Assembly (NCBI GenBank): GCA_900549275.1
Contig: URNU01000043.1
Span: 1 to 8,534 of the forward strand
Direction of reading: 5' to 3'
Length of the DNA stretch: 8,534 bases
Origin: an uncultured Collinsella sp.
GTDB lineage: Bacteria; Actinomycetota; Coriobacteriia; Coriobacteriales; Coriobacteriaceae
In this document: positions 1 to 5,563 of the stretch, one piece after another
How positions within the stretch are numbered: position 1 is the stretch's first letter
Layout of the letters: each line of letters opens with the position of its first letter
Position numbers and translations under genes: made by a program
The notes under the pieces: model-generated
Told to the model about the DNA's origin: nothing
Seen by the model: the letters and a program-made list of their open reading frames with translations, nothing else
Databases searched by the model: none

Positions 1-659
1 GCGCGGCTGCCCTTGTCCACGGCGACCGAACCCTTGTCATCGAGCACCTTGGCGCCCTTCTTGACCTTATCGCCCACTACGACGCTTGCCTCGGCAGCCT
101 TTGCAGCGGCACCGCCCGAATACCCGAGCGACTTGACTTCGTCCGAAACGATCATCGCGCCGTCCGCATAGCCGCGCAGCATCGTAGGCGGCATCTGCGT
201 GTCGCCCACCAGCACACTCGAGGCAGTGCCAGTGGTCACATAGAACGTCTGCACGATGCCCGAACGCGGCTTGAACTCCACATCCGAGCAATAGCCCACG
301 ACATCGCCCGACTCCGTGCGCACGTCCATGCCAACCCAGATAATGCAATCATCCAGGTTGATGTCGAGACGCTTGGCCGCAGCGGCATCGTAGGTGCCCT
401 TGACGTCGTCAACCGCGATGGCGCCCTCGTAGACGCCAATGGCATCGAGCGCCACGAATCGGTCGGGGCGCTCGATCATGCCCGCGATATCGGACTGGCG
501 AACCATAAAGCCCACCACGCGCGTGCCGCCCGGGGTAAAGACCGGAAAGTGAATCTTGCCGAGCTTTTTAGGGCTGCGCGGCGTGCCATCTTTTTTAGTG
601 CGCTTATCCTCGGTAGGCTTGCGATAGATCTTGGCGCCGACAAAATCCCCGGCGCGCAT
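1..659 (-). CDS. PRC-barrel domain protein (C-terminus cut by the left edge)
   Basis: The frame is open from ATG at 659 to the left edge, giving 219 visible residues and no stop. Two PRC-barrel-like segments are seen: about residues 33-85 (KLGKIHFPVF, then GTRVVGFMV) and about 105-175 (GDVVGYCSDVEF, then GYADGAMIVSDEV). PRC barrels are small beta folds found in ribosome-maturation proteins, photosynthetic reaction centre H subunits and stress or envelope proteins, so the fold does not set a function. No signal peptide or membrane segment is seen. The first 33 residues are Lys/Arg-rich. After residue 185 comes an Ala/Val/Lys-rich stretch that begins another region beyond the window. The ATG shares its A with the TAA stop of the upstream YtxH gene (TAATG), and a GAGG lies 4 bases before it, so the two are almost certainly translationally coupled. 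The domain assignment is by eye; the cellular role is unknown. Confidence 0.8.
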   Translation of the reverse strand, partial: MRAGDFVGAKIYRKPTEDKRTKKDGTPRSPKKLGKIHFPVFTPGGTRVVGFMVRQSDIAGMIERPDRFVALDAIGVYEGAIAVDDVKGTYDAAAAKRLDINLDDCIIWVGMDVRTESGDVVGYCSDVEFKPRSGIVQTFYVTTGTASSVLVGDTQMPPTMLRGYADGAMIVSDEVKSLGYSGGAAAKAAEASVVVGDKVKKGAKVLDDKGSVAVDKGSR

Positions 660-1054
660 TATGCCTCGGTCGAAGGCTCCGCGGCCTCGGCGTCGGCCTC
701 GACGGCGTTTTCGACCACGACATCGGCGGCGGGTGTCACGTTGCCGCCCGAGATGGCGTCGTTGAGCTGCTCTCGCAGCTGGTCCATGCGCTCGCGGGCA
801 AGGTCGACCTTGGCACGCAGGTCATCGGTCTTGGCGTCGACCATCGGGCCAAAATCGTTGACCGCGGCGCGGGCCTCCTCGGCACCGTGCTCGTAGGTGT
901 CGCGCATGTTATCCCAGGCGTCGTTGGCGATATCGGCAGCCATGGCGCGGGTCTCGGCGCCCGAGCGCGGAGCCAGGGCGACGCCGATGATAGCGCCGGC
1001 GGCAGCACCGAAGAGCGCACCCGAGATAAAGTTGAAAGTCTTACCCATGTTCAT
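659..1054 (-). CDS. YtxH-family small membrane protein
   Basis: A 131-residue protein. Residues about 8-28 form one Gly/Ala-rich hydrophobic segment followed by APRSGAETR, the typical YtxH pattern (GAxxGAxxGxxxAPxSGxExR). Residues about 40-100 are charged and helical, suitable for a coiled coil, and residues 105-131 are an acidic Ala/Glu tail. YtxH proteins of Firmicutes and Actinobacteria are membrane-anchored and often linked to general stress, but their molecular role is poorly defined. Two starts are possible: ATG at 1054 lies 4 bases after an AGGAG, and ATG at 1048 (third residue) lies 10 bases after it; the longer form is given. A TATAAT box at 1100-1105 suggests transcription begins about 40 bases upstream. 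The TAA stop overlaps the start of the PRC-barrel gene, so the two probably form an operon. Confidence 0.85.
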   Translation of the reverse strand: MNMGKTFNFISGALFGAAAGAIIGVALAPRSGAETRAMAADIANDAWDNMRDTYEHGAEEARAAVNDFGPMVDAKTDDLRAKVDLARERMDQLREQLNDAISGGNVTPAADVVVENAVEADAEAAEPSTEA

Positions 1055-1099
1055 TCCTCTCCTGCGGGCACCTCGGCGCCCACCGTTTGAATGCTGTCC

Positions 1100-1105
1100 A
1101 TTATA
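1100..1105 (-). promoter_or_regulatory. -10 box for the YtxH/PRC-barrel operon
   Basis: On the minus strand this reads TATAAT, a perfect consensus -10, 46 bases upstream of the YtxH ATG. The -35 is poor: the best match is AAGACG with a 19-base spacer, so the promoter may need an activator or be moderate in strength. The predicted transcript starts near 1093, giving a leader of about 40 bases that contains the AGGAG ribosome binding site. Predicted by eye only. Confidence 0.6.
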
Positions 1106-1117
1106 CCCGCAGCACAG

Positions 1118-1177
1118 CGCTTGCCGTCTTGCTCATCTGCGTACGGTAAAGGCGCAGGTACATGACGGTGATAAGCG
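1118..1177 (-). other. Nested inverted repeat between two genes, possible RNA structure
   Basis: Three nested arms are seen, in plus-strand coordinates: 1118-1122 with 1173-1177 (CGCTT/AAGCG), 1124-1128 with 1164-1168 (CCGTC/GACGG) and 1137-1141 with 1153-1157 (CTGCG/CGCAG). Together they could fold into one long interrupted stem just after the stop of the upstream gene (1185) and before the YtxH promoter. There is no T-run after it in the minus direction, so it is not a textbook intrinsic terminator. It may be a 3' end structure, a factor-assisted terminator, or chance in GC-rich DNA. Confidence 0.35.
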
Positions 1178-1184
1178 AGTGAGC

Positions 1185-2054
1185 CTACTCCTGCGGCACG
1201 GCCGGCATGGCCACCGTAGCGGCCGGGTCTTCGCCGGCGCCGTCAACGAGCGGCAACGTTCCCTCGTGCGCGGGGGCAACCGAAGCCGTCGCCGCGCCAC
1301 CGTAGACGGCAGCGGGGGCCTCATGGCTCTCGGCGGTCGCGCCCTCGGTATCGATTGCCTCCTGCGGCTCGTCGTCAAAGCTCGGGACGCCCTGGGGCTC
1401 CGCGGACTCGGGCTCGACGGTCTCCTCGGCAGGGGCCTCGTCGACAGGCTCGGCGGCAGGCTCGGCGGCAGGCTCGGCGGCAGGCTCGGCAGGCGCCTCG
1501 CCCTCGGTCGCGTCCCCGGCCTCGCCCTCGGCGTTCGCGGCGGCTACGGCCTCGTGCGGGTCCTTACCCTCGGCCTCGGCGCGCATGCCCAGCACCAGGT
1601 TGCGCAGGCCCGTGACCGTACCGTCCACATCGGGAGCGGGCTGGTCGGCATGCAGATAGGCCCAATCCATCATAAAGGTCGCCGAAGACAGCGCGCCGAT
1701 GGCCAGCGCGTCATCGGGACACGAAAGCTCGACCTCAAAGACACGCTCATCGTGCTCGCTTACGCGGGTGCGGCCGCACGAAATGCTGCCAGCGAGACCG
1801 GTCTCGTTCATGAGCTCGACCGTCACGTGCTCCAGCAGATGGCAAAGCTCGGTCTGGCCCATGCAGTCCTGGAACTCGCGACCGGAATCGCCCAGGCACA
1901 GATGCTTGGCGATCGCGGGCACCAGGTAGTACACGCGCGCCGTGGCCTCGATGTCCTCCGAGGTCATGAGCGGCATGCCGGGGTTCACCAGCACATGCGC
2001 GCAGATCTTGTCCTCGCTGACGGTGACCTTAAGGATGTTGAACAGGCCTGCCAT
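1185..2054 (-). CDS. Standalone protein resembling the cyanophycin synthetase N-terminal domain, with a disordered tail
   Basis: A 289-residue protein in two parts. Residues 1-135 are globular and carry a motif series I recognise from the N-terminal domain of cyanophycin synthetase (CphA): P46, H51-x-C53, F61, then TELCHLLEHVTVEL at 68-81, G86 and GRTR at 94-97. From memory, cyanobacterial CphA has GTWxGHxxEHVALELQ followed by GFGRTR at the same spacing. H72-x-x-E75-H76 matches the inverted-zincin pattern HxxEH, with E80 a possible further ligand. Normal CphA is about 870 residues, with ATP-grasp and Mur-ligase-like domains after this one; both are absent. Residues about 160-289 are low-complexity Ala/Glu/Pro, including an AEPA repeat, probably disordered. 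There is no signal peptide, so it is presumably cytoplasmic. The start is ATG at 2054 with GGGGAG about 6 bases upstream. It lies 24 bases after the CNNM gene, likely in one operon. The homology is inferred by eye; function is unknown, with metal-dependent peptidase activity a hypothesis. Confidence 0.75.
   Translation of the reverse strand: MAGLFNILKVTVSEDKICAHVLVNPGMPLMTSEDIEATARVYYLVPAIAKHLCLGDSGREFQDCMGQTELCHLLEHVTVELMNETGLAGSISCGRTRVSEHDERVFEVELSCPDDALAIGALSSATFMMDWAYLHADQPAPDVDGTVTGLRNLVLGMRAEAEGKDPHEAVAAANAEGEAGDATEGEAPAEPAAEPAAEPAAEPVDEAPAEETVEPESAEPQGVPSFDDEPQEAIDTEGATAESHEAPAAVYGGAATASVAPAHEGTLPLVDGAGEDPAATVAMPAVPQE
1445..1492 (-). repeat. 12-bp tandem repeat, four copies, coding for AEPA units
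   Basis: Three exact copies of CAGGCTCGGCGG (plus-strand reading) are followed by a fourth with one mismatch. The 12-bp unit is a whole number of codons, so copy changes lengthen or shorten the protein's low-complexity tail (AEPA units, residues about 188-203) without a frameshift. Near-perfect copies at the DNA level suggest recent slippage expansion. Confidence 0.85.
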
Positions 2055-2078
2055 AACTCTCCCCTACTCTTCCTTGCC

Positions 2079-3452
2079 CTACTCGTCGCCGTCGTGCGGG
2101 TCCGCAGAGCCCGCGCCCGACGCCGCCGGCTTATCTGCCGAGGACTCGGAATCCTTCTTATCGGTTTCGGCCGGAGCGATCACGCGAATGAGCGAGATGC
2201 GCTGGCCACGCATCGACTGTACCTTGAACTTGTACCCCGCGACCTCAAACACCTCTCCGATGTCGGGCACCGAGTCGCAAAGCTCCAAAATCCAGCCGGC
2301 GATGGTCTCATAATCATCGCTTTCCTCGAGCGGCCAACCAAGGTCAATCGCGTCATCGCACGAAAAACGCCCATCGACAAGCCACTCGCGGCGCGAAAGG
2401 CGCGTGAGGTACTTGTTGTCGGGGTCAAACTCGTCCTCGATCTCGCCCACGATCTCCTCGACGATGTCCTCGATGGTGATGATGCCGGCCGTGCCACCGT
2501 ACTCGTCCACGACCACTACGATCTGGTCGTGCGAGGTCTGCATCTCGGACAGCAGCGGCAGGATGTCCTTGGTGTCGGGCACAAAGGTGGCGTCGCGCAA
2601 AAAGTCGGCGATGGGCTGGTCGCCCTTGCCGTCGAGCGAAGGCTGGATCAGGTCCTTGATGTGCGCGATGCCCACGACGTTGTCGGGATCCTCGCGATAG
2701 ACGGGGATGCGGCTAAAGCCGGTCTGGCGCATGGCGGACAGCACGTCGGCGACCGTCTCGTCGTCCTCGCACATGGTGGTGTCCACGCGCGGCACCATGA
2801 CCTCGCGGGCAACGGTGTCGCCCAGGTCGAAGATCTCGTGGATCATGCGCTTTTCCTCGTCGAGTAGATCGTCCTGCTCCGAGACCATGTATTTGATCTC
2901 TTCCTCCGAGACGTTTTGGCGGTCGTCGGCGCTCTTGATGCGCAGGATACGGGCCAGGCCGTCGGAGCAGGCACCGGTCAGCCACACGAGCGGGCGGGCG
3001 ATCTTTTGGAACACGGAGAGCGGTCCCACGACCTGCTTGGATACGCCTTCGGCATTAGCCAGGCCGATGCGCTTGGGCACGAGCTCGCCGATCACGATGG
3101 ACACAAAGGCGACGGCGACGGTGATGATGACCGGCGCCAGGCCGCGCGCGATGGCGGAAAGCGGCGCGATGCCAAAGCTCATGAGCCACGTGGCAAGCGG
3201 GTCGGACAGGCTCGTCGAGGCGACGGCGGACGAGGCAAAGCCCACGAGCGTGATGGCGACCTGGATGGTGGCGAGCAGCTGATCGGAATCGGCGGCCAGC
3301 TTAATGGCGCGCTCGGCGCGTTTGTCGCCTTCCTCGGCCTCGTGCTCCAGCACAGCGCGCTTTGCCGTGGTGAGCGCCATCTCGGACATAGAGAAGTAGC
3401 CGTTGATGAGGGTCAAAACGAGGGTGGTGATAAGGGAGATGGTTATGTCCAT
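2079..3452 (-). CDS. CNNM/CorC-family membrane transport protein (hemolysin C-like)
   Basis: A full-length 457-residue protein of the DUF21-CBS-CBS-CorC_HlyC family. Residues 1-22 form the first membrane helix, ending in NGYFSMSEMAL, the typical DUF21 opening. More hydrophobic helices follow at about 58-80, 84-100 and 106-125, the last leading into GELVPKRIGL, a strongly conserved family stretch. CBS domains lie at about 215-270 (REVMVPRVD, FSRIPVYRED) and 280-335 (VDEYGGTAGIITIEDI). The CorC_HlyC domain is at about 345-425 (WLVDGR, TIAGWILE). A charged Ser/Ala/Asp tail ends the protein. Relatives (CNNM, bacterial CorC and MpfA) export Mg2+, with CBS domains sensing nucleotides; the name hemolysin is historical. 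ATG at 3452 is chosen because it opens directly into helix 1. The only good ribosome binding site, GGAGG, is 15 bases upstream and inside a possible hairpin. The cyanophycin-synthetase-like gene follows after 24 bases. Confidence 0.93.
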   Translation of the reverse strand: MDITISLITTLVLTLINGYFSMSEMALTTAKRAVLEHEAEEGDKRAERAIKLAADSDQLLATIQVAITLVGFASSAVASTSLSDPLATWLMSFGIAPLSAIARGLAPVIITVAVAFVSIVIGELVPKRIGLANAEGVSKQVVGPLSVFQKIARPLVWLTGACSDGLARILRIKSADDRQNVSEEEIKYMVSEQDDLLDEEKRMIHEIFDLGDTVAREVMVPRVDTTMCEDDETVADVLSAMRQTGFSRIPVYREDPDNVVGIAHIKDLIQPSLDGKGDQPIADFLRDATFVPDTKDILPLLSEMQTSHDQIVVVVDEYGGTAGIITIEDIVEEIVGEIEDEFDPDNKYLTRLSRREWLVDGRFSCDDAIDLGWPLEESDDYETIAGWILELCDSVPDIGEVFEVAGYKFKVQSMRGQRISLIRVIAPAETDKKDSESSADKPAASGAGSADPHDGDE

Positions 3453-3454
3453 CG

Positions 3455-3472
3455 GGAGTTTCTCGAACCTCC
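3455..3472 (-). promoter_or_regulatory. Small hairpin covering the CNNM ribosome binding site
   Basis: On the minus strand GGAGGTT and AAACTCC pair at six of seven positions around a CGAG loop, just before the ATG at 3452. GGAGG is the only good Shine-Dalgarno sequence and lies 15 bases from the start, further than usual. Folding would hide it, so this may lower or control translation. It could also be incidental. Confidence 0.35.
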
Positions 3473-3562
3473 AAGATTCGGGACGTTAGGGTAAAACGTT
3501 GGTGGCGGATACGGCAATTGCGCCGGCACCCAAACGAGGACGCGGGCGCGCAGGCATGGTCG

Positions 3563-4246
3563 CTAGATTACGAAGAGGATCACCGCCATGAACTGGAAGA
3601 TGCTGCCGGCGAGCACCCACAGGTGAAACACGCTGTGCAGATAACGTACGTTTTTGGCGATATAGAACGGCACGCCCGCGGTGTAGCACACGCCGCCGAC
3701 GGCGAGCAGGGCAAGTGCCACGGGGTTGAGCAGCATCACAAGTTCGGGCAGCTTAAAGACAACGAGCCAGCCCATCAGCAGGTAGACCAGGCCGCTTACC
3801 CAGTGCGGTTGACGCTCACGCATAAAGCACTCGAGGGCGATGCCGATAATGGCGATGGCCCATACGGCAAAGAACAGCGCAGGACCGCCGTCGTTTGCGA
3901 GCGTGATGAGGCAAAACGGCGTATAGCTGCCGGCTATGAGCAGGTAGATGCAGCTGTGGTCGATGATGCGAAACACGCGCTTGGCGCGCGCGGGTTGAAT
4001 CGCGTGGTAGAGCGTGGAGGCCAGATATTCGAGAATAATGCTGACGCCATAGGCAATCGCCGCGGCCATGTGGGCCGGGCCTCCGCCGCGCAGGGCAGCG
4101 AATACGATCAGGAGCACCAGGCCCGCGATACCCAGCAGGCAGCCGACACCATGGGTGACGGAGTTCATGATCTCCTCGCCCACCGTGTAGTGTGGAACGG
4201 CCGCGGTCTTGGGTCGCGGCTTAGAACTGTCGCTCGAATCGGACAT
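3563..4246 (-). CDS. Hemolysin III / PAQR-family seven-helix membrane protein
   Basis: A 227-residue integral membrane protein of the hemolysin III (YqfA/TrhA, PAQR) family, at the usual bacterial length. About seven hydrophobic helices are seen from residue 28 to 227. The metal-site residues conserved in PAQR proteins are present: H32 in NSVTHG, S77-x-x-x-H81 in STLYH, D96-H97 in IDHSCIYLLIAGSYTP, and H204-x-x-x-H208 in HSVFH. Eukaryotic members are adiponectin and progestin receptors with a zinc-dependent hydrolase-like core; bacterial members have been tied to membrane fluidity and lipid homeostasis. The frame is open up to a TTG at 4264, but ATG at 4246 fits better, with GGAGG 11 bases upstream; the TTG would overlap that GGAGG. 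An extended -10 lies about 36 bases upstream. The CNNM gene follows after 110 bases with no clear terminator between, so read-through is possible. Confidence 0.92.
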   Translation of the reverse strand: MSDSSDSSKPRPKTAAVPHYTVGEEIMNSVTHGVGCLLGIAGLVLLIVFAALRGGGPAHMAAAIAYGVSIILEYLASTLYHAIQPARAKRVFRIIDHSCIYLLIAGSYTPFCLITLANDGGPALFFAVWAIAIIGIALECFMRERQPHWVSGLVYLLMGWLVVFKLPELVMLLNPVALALLAVGGVCYTAGVPFYIAKNVRYLHSVFHLWVLAGSIFQFMAVILFVI

Positions 4247-4281
4247 GCCGGTTACATCCTCCAACGTAAAGAGTTCTCAAC

Positions 4282-4287
4282 ACTATA
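4282..4287 (-). promoter_or_regulatory. Extended -10 box for the hemolysin III gene
   Basis: On the minus strand this reads TGATATAGT, an extended -10 with five of six TATAAT matches, 36 bases upstream of ATG 4246. The -35 (TCGCAC, 17-base spacer) is weak, as is common with extended -10 promoters. It overlaps an imperfect palindrome at 4305-4319. The transcript should start near 4275. Confidence 0.55.
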
Positions 4288-4304
4288 TCAAAGCGTCTAG
4301 GTAC

Positions 4305-4319
4305 GTGCGAAATTTGCAC
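4305..4319. promoter_or_regulatory. Imperfect palindrome over the hemolysin III -35 region
   Basis: GTGCGAA and TTTGCAC flank a single central A and match as inverted arms at six of seven positions. It coincides with the expected -35 of the minus-strand promoter, a normal place for a repressor site. There is only one copy, and no regulator gene in the window to pair with it. Confidence 0.3.
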
Positions 4320-4353
4320 CATACGTGACCCTTTGTTTACCCATTCTTTGTCT

Positions 4354-4367
4354 GTTGACGCATCAAC
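4354..4367. promoter_or_regulatory. Operator-like palindrome, copy 1
   Basis: GTTGACGCATCAAC has perfect 5-base arms (GTTGA/TCAAC) around CGCA. It contains the whole -35 hexamer of the plus-strand hydrolase promoter, so a bound protein would block RNA polymerase. A second copy differing at three C-to-T positions begins 45 bases downstream. The arm style TTGA/TCAA resembles sites of MarR-type regulators, but the regulator is not identifiable here. Confidence 0.5.
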
Positions 4368-4383
4368 GGCGAACGTCCATAAT
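4355..4383 (+). promoter_or_regulatory. Promoter of the alpha/beta hydrolase gene
   Basis: TTGACG at 4355-4360 and CATAAT at 4378-4383 are separated by exactly 17 bases; each matches the housekeeping consensus at five of six positions. The transcript should start near 4390, giving a leader of about 43 bases with AGGAG at 4420-4424, eight bases before the ATG. This is the best promoter in the window. Confidence 0.75.
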
Positions 4384-4396
4384 GCGCTTGCATTAA

Positions 4397-4414
4397 ATGT
4401 TGATGTATTAACAT
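4397..4414. promoter_or_regulatory. Operator-like palindrome, copy 2
   Basis: ATGTTGAT-GT-ATTAACAT has 8-base arms with one mismatch. Its 14-base core at 4399-4412, GTTGATGTATTAAC, matches copy 1 at 11 of 14 positions, all differences being C to T. It lies just downstream of the predicted transcription start, so a protein on both copies would bracket the start. In RNA it could also form a short hairpin ahead of the ribosome binding site. Confidence 0.45.
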
Positions 4415-4432
4415 CTTATAGGAGAATACCGC

Positions 4433-5398
4433 ATGGCTCAAAACGCACGTTCCCATCGAAAGCTCAAGATAGCCGGCATCGTTGCACTGGTGGTTGTCGT
4501 TGCGCTGCTCGGATTTGCCGGCAACTTTCTGTTTGACTTCGCGCTGAATCCCCAAGCGCCGTACACCATGAAGATGATGCAGGATAGCAAGAACGACAAA
4601 GACGGTGAGCAGCCGGATGCCGAGGAAACCGAGGCGCGGGCGTGGTTTAAAGAGAATCGCGAGAGCAGCAGCCTCACCGCAGATGACGGAACCGAGCTCG
4701 CCGCTTGGTATTTTGCCGCCTCGGAGAACACCCACGATTACGCCGTTTGCCTGCATGGATATACCAATGAGCCCATCGGCATGGCCCGATACGCCAAGCG
4801 CTTCCACGACCGCGGCATGAACGTGCTCGCGCCTGCCGCCCGCGCCCACGAGCGCTCCGGCGGCGACTATATCGGCATGGGCTGGCCCGAGCGCCTCGAC
4901 ATCGTTGCATGGATTGGGCGGATCGTTCAGGCTGACCCCGAGGCGCGCATCCTGGTCTTTGGCGAGTCGATGGGTGCAGCAACCGCCATGAACGTCGCAG
5001 GGGAATCTCTGCCCGCAAATGTAAAATGCATTATCGAGGACTGCGGCTATACGAGTGTTTGGGACGAGTTTTCTCTGCAGCTCAAGGACGTGTTCGGCCT
5101 GCCCAGCTTTCCCTTGCTCGATGTAGCAAACTTGGTGTGCAACGTGCGCGCGGGCTACGACTTTCATAAGGCGAGCAGTGTGGAGCAACTCAAACACGCG
5201 ACGGTTCCCATGCTGTTTATCCACGGCGACCAGGACACCTTTGTGCCGTACGACATGCTCGACCAAAACTACGACGCGTGCGCCAGCAAGGTCAAGCAAA
5301 AGCTCACCATCCATGGCGCCGCCCACGCCAAGAGTGCGCAAGTTGACCCCGAGCTCTACTGGAACACGGTCGATGACTTCCTCGACGAGTATTTTTAG
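4433..5398 (+). CDS. Membrane-anchored alpha/beta hydrolase
   Basis: A 321-residue protein. A basic N-terminus and a hydrophobic helix at about 12-34 form an uncleaved signal anchor, so the catalytic domain probably lies outside the cell. The serine-hydrolase parts are all present: the oxyanion loop HGYTNEP at 108-114, the nucleophile elbow GESMGA with S179, the acid in HGDQDTFVP (D268 most likely) and the histidine in GAAHAKS (H298). Layout and motifs resemble the YqkD-type hydrolases of Gram-positive bacteria, probably esterases or acyl hydrolases; the substrate cannot be told. ATG at 4433 has AGGAG eight bases upstream and its own strong promoter flanked by two operator-like palindromes, so expression is probably repressible. 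It is the only plus-strand gene here, divergent from hemolysin III and convergent with the DUF362 gene, and so transcribed alone. Confidence 0.92.
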   Translation: MAQNARSHRKLKIAGIVALVVVVALLGFAGNFLFDFALNPQAPYTMKMMQDSKNDKDGEQPDAEETEARAWFKENRESSSLTADDGTELAAWYFAASENTHDYAVCLHGYTNEPIGMARYAKRFHDRGMNVLAPAARAHERSGGDYIGMGWPERLDIVAWIGRIVQADPEARILVFGESMGAATAMNVAGESLPANVKCIIEDCGYTSVWDEFSLQLKDVFGLPSFPLLDVANLVCNVRAGYDFHKASSVEQLKHATVPMLFIHGDQDTFVPYDMLDQNYDACASKVKQKLTIHGAAHAKSAQVDPELYWNTVDDFLDEYF

Positions 5399-5481
5399 GC
5401 AAAAAGCAACGTCTGGGGTTTTGTTGCCAAAAAAACGTCGTGTGCTCGGCGGTCTCGAAATTTGCCGCATACTTCCGGAAA

Positions 5482-5512
5482 GCCGCCCGCGAGAACTGTG
5501 CTCGCGGGCGGC
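5482..5512. terminator. Strong hairpin terminator between convergent genes
   Basis: GCCGCCCGCGAG (5482-5493) and CTCGCGGGCGGC (5501-5512) form a perfect 12-bp stem with a 7-base loop. On the plus strand it is followed by CTTTGCT, on the minus strand by TTTCC, so both T-tracts are short. Position between the ends of two convergent genes suggests it serves both directions. It lies 83 bases after the hydrolase stop and 51 bases after the DUF362 stop. Confidence 0.8.
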
Positions 5513-5525
5513 CTTTGCTAACGTT

Positions 5526-5540
5526 GCGCTACAAAAGCGC
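5526..5540. other. Short hairpin after the DUF362 gene
   Basis: GCGCT and AGCGC pair around ACAAA, 24 bases after the DUF362 stop. No T-run follows, so it is at most an auxiliary 3' end structure ahead of the strong hairpin at 5482-5512. Confidence 0.3.
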
Positions 5541-5563
5541 TTGATATGTCCAATAGATAGGTG

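Noticed and set aside
1101..1163. A 20-codon reading frame on the minus strand between two genes
   Set aside because: It has no Shine-Dalgarno sequence, and its stop lies within the -10 box of the next operon. Nothing supports translation.
897..2867. A 656-codon open frame on the plus strand
   Set aside because: It lies antisense across three minus-strand genes with recognisable domains. Its translation is Arg/Gly/Leu/His-rich with no family features, and it arises from codon bias in GC-rich DNA leaving few stops on the opposite strand.
3481..3562. Possible promoter (TTGCCG, 18-base spacer, TACCCT) upstream of the CNNM gene
   Set aside because: The -10 matches only three of six positions. 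The gap holds no clear promoter or terminator that I can support.
4252..4257. A minimal ATG-TAA start-stop frame in the hemolysin III leader
   Set aside because: It directly abuts GGAGG with no spacing, so initiation there is not plausible; probably chance.
4247..4264. TTG start extending the hemolysin III protein by six residues
   Set aside because: The TTG overlaps the GGAGG that serves as ribosome binding site for ATG 4246, and the added residues have no family support.
5399..5428. Weak inverted repeat GCAAC/GTTGC with flanking A-runs just after the hydrolase stop
   Set aside because: A five-base stem with a 12-base loop is too weak; on the plus strand it is followed by A rather than T, and the strong hairpin at 5482-5512 explains termination better.
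4337..5470. A 377-codon open frame on the minus strand
   Set aside because: It is antisense to the alpha/beta hydrolase, which has a full catalytic triad, promoter and ribosome binding site. The antisense product has no recognisable domain.
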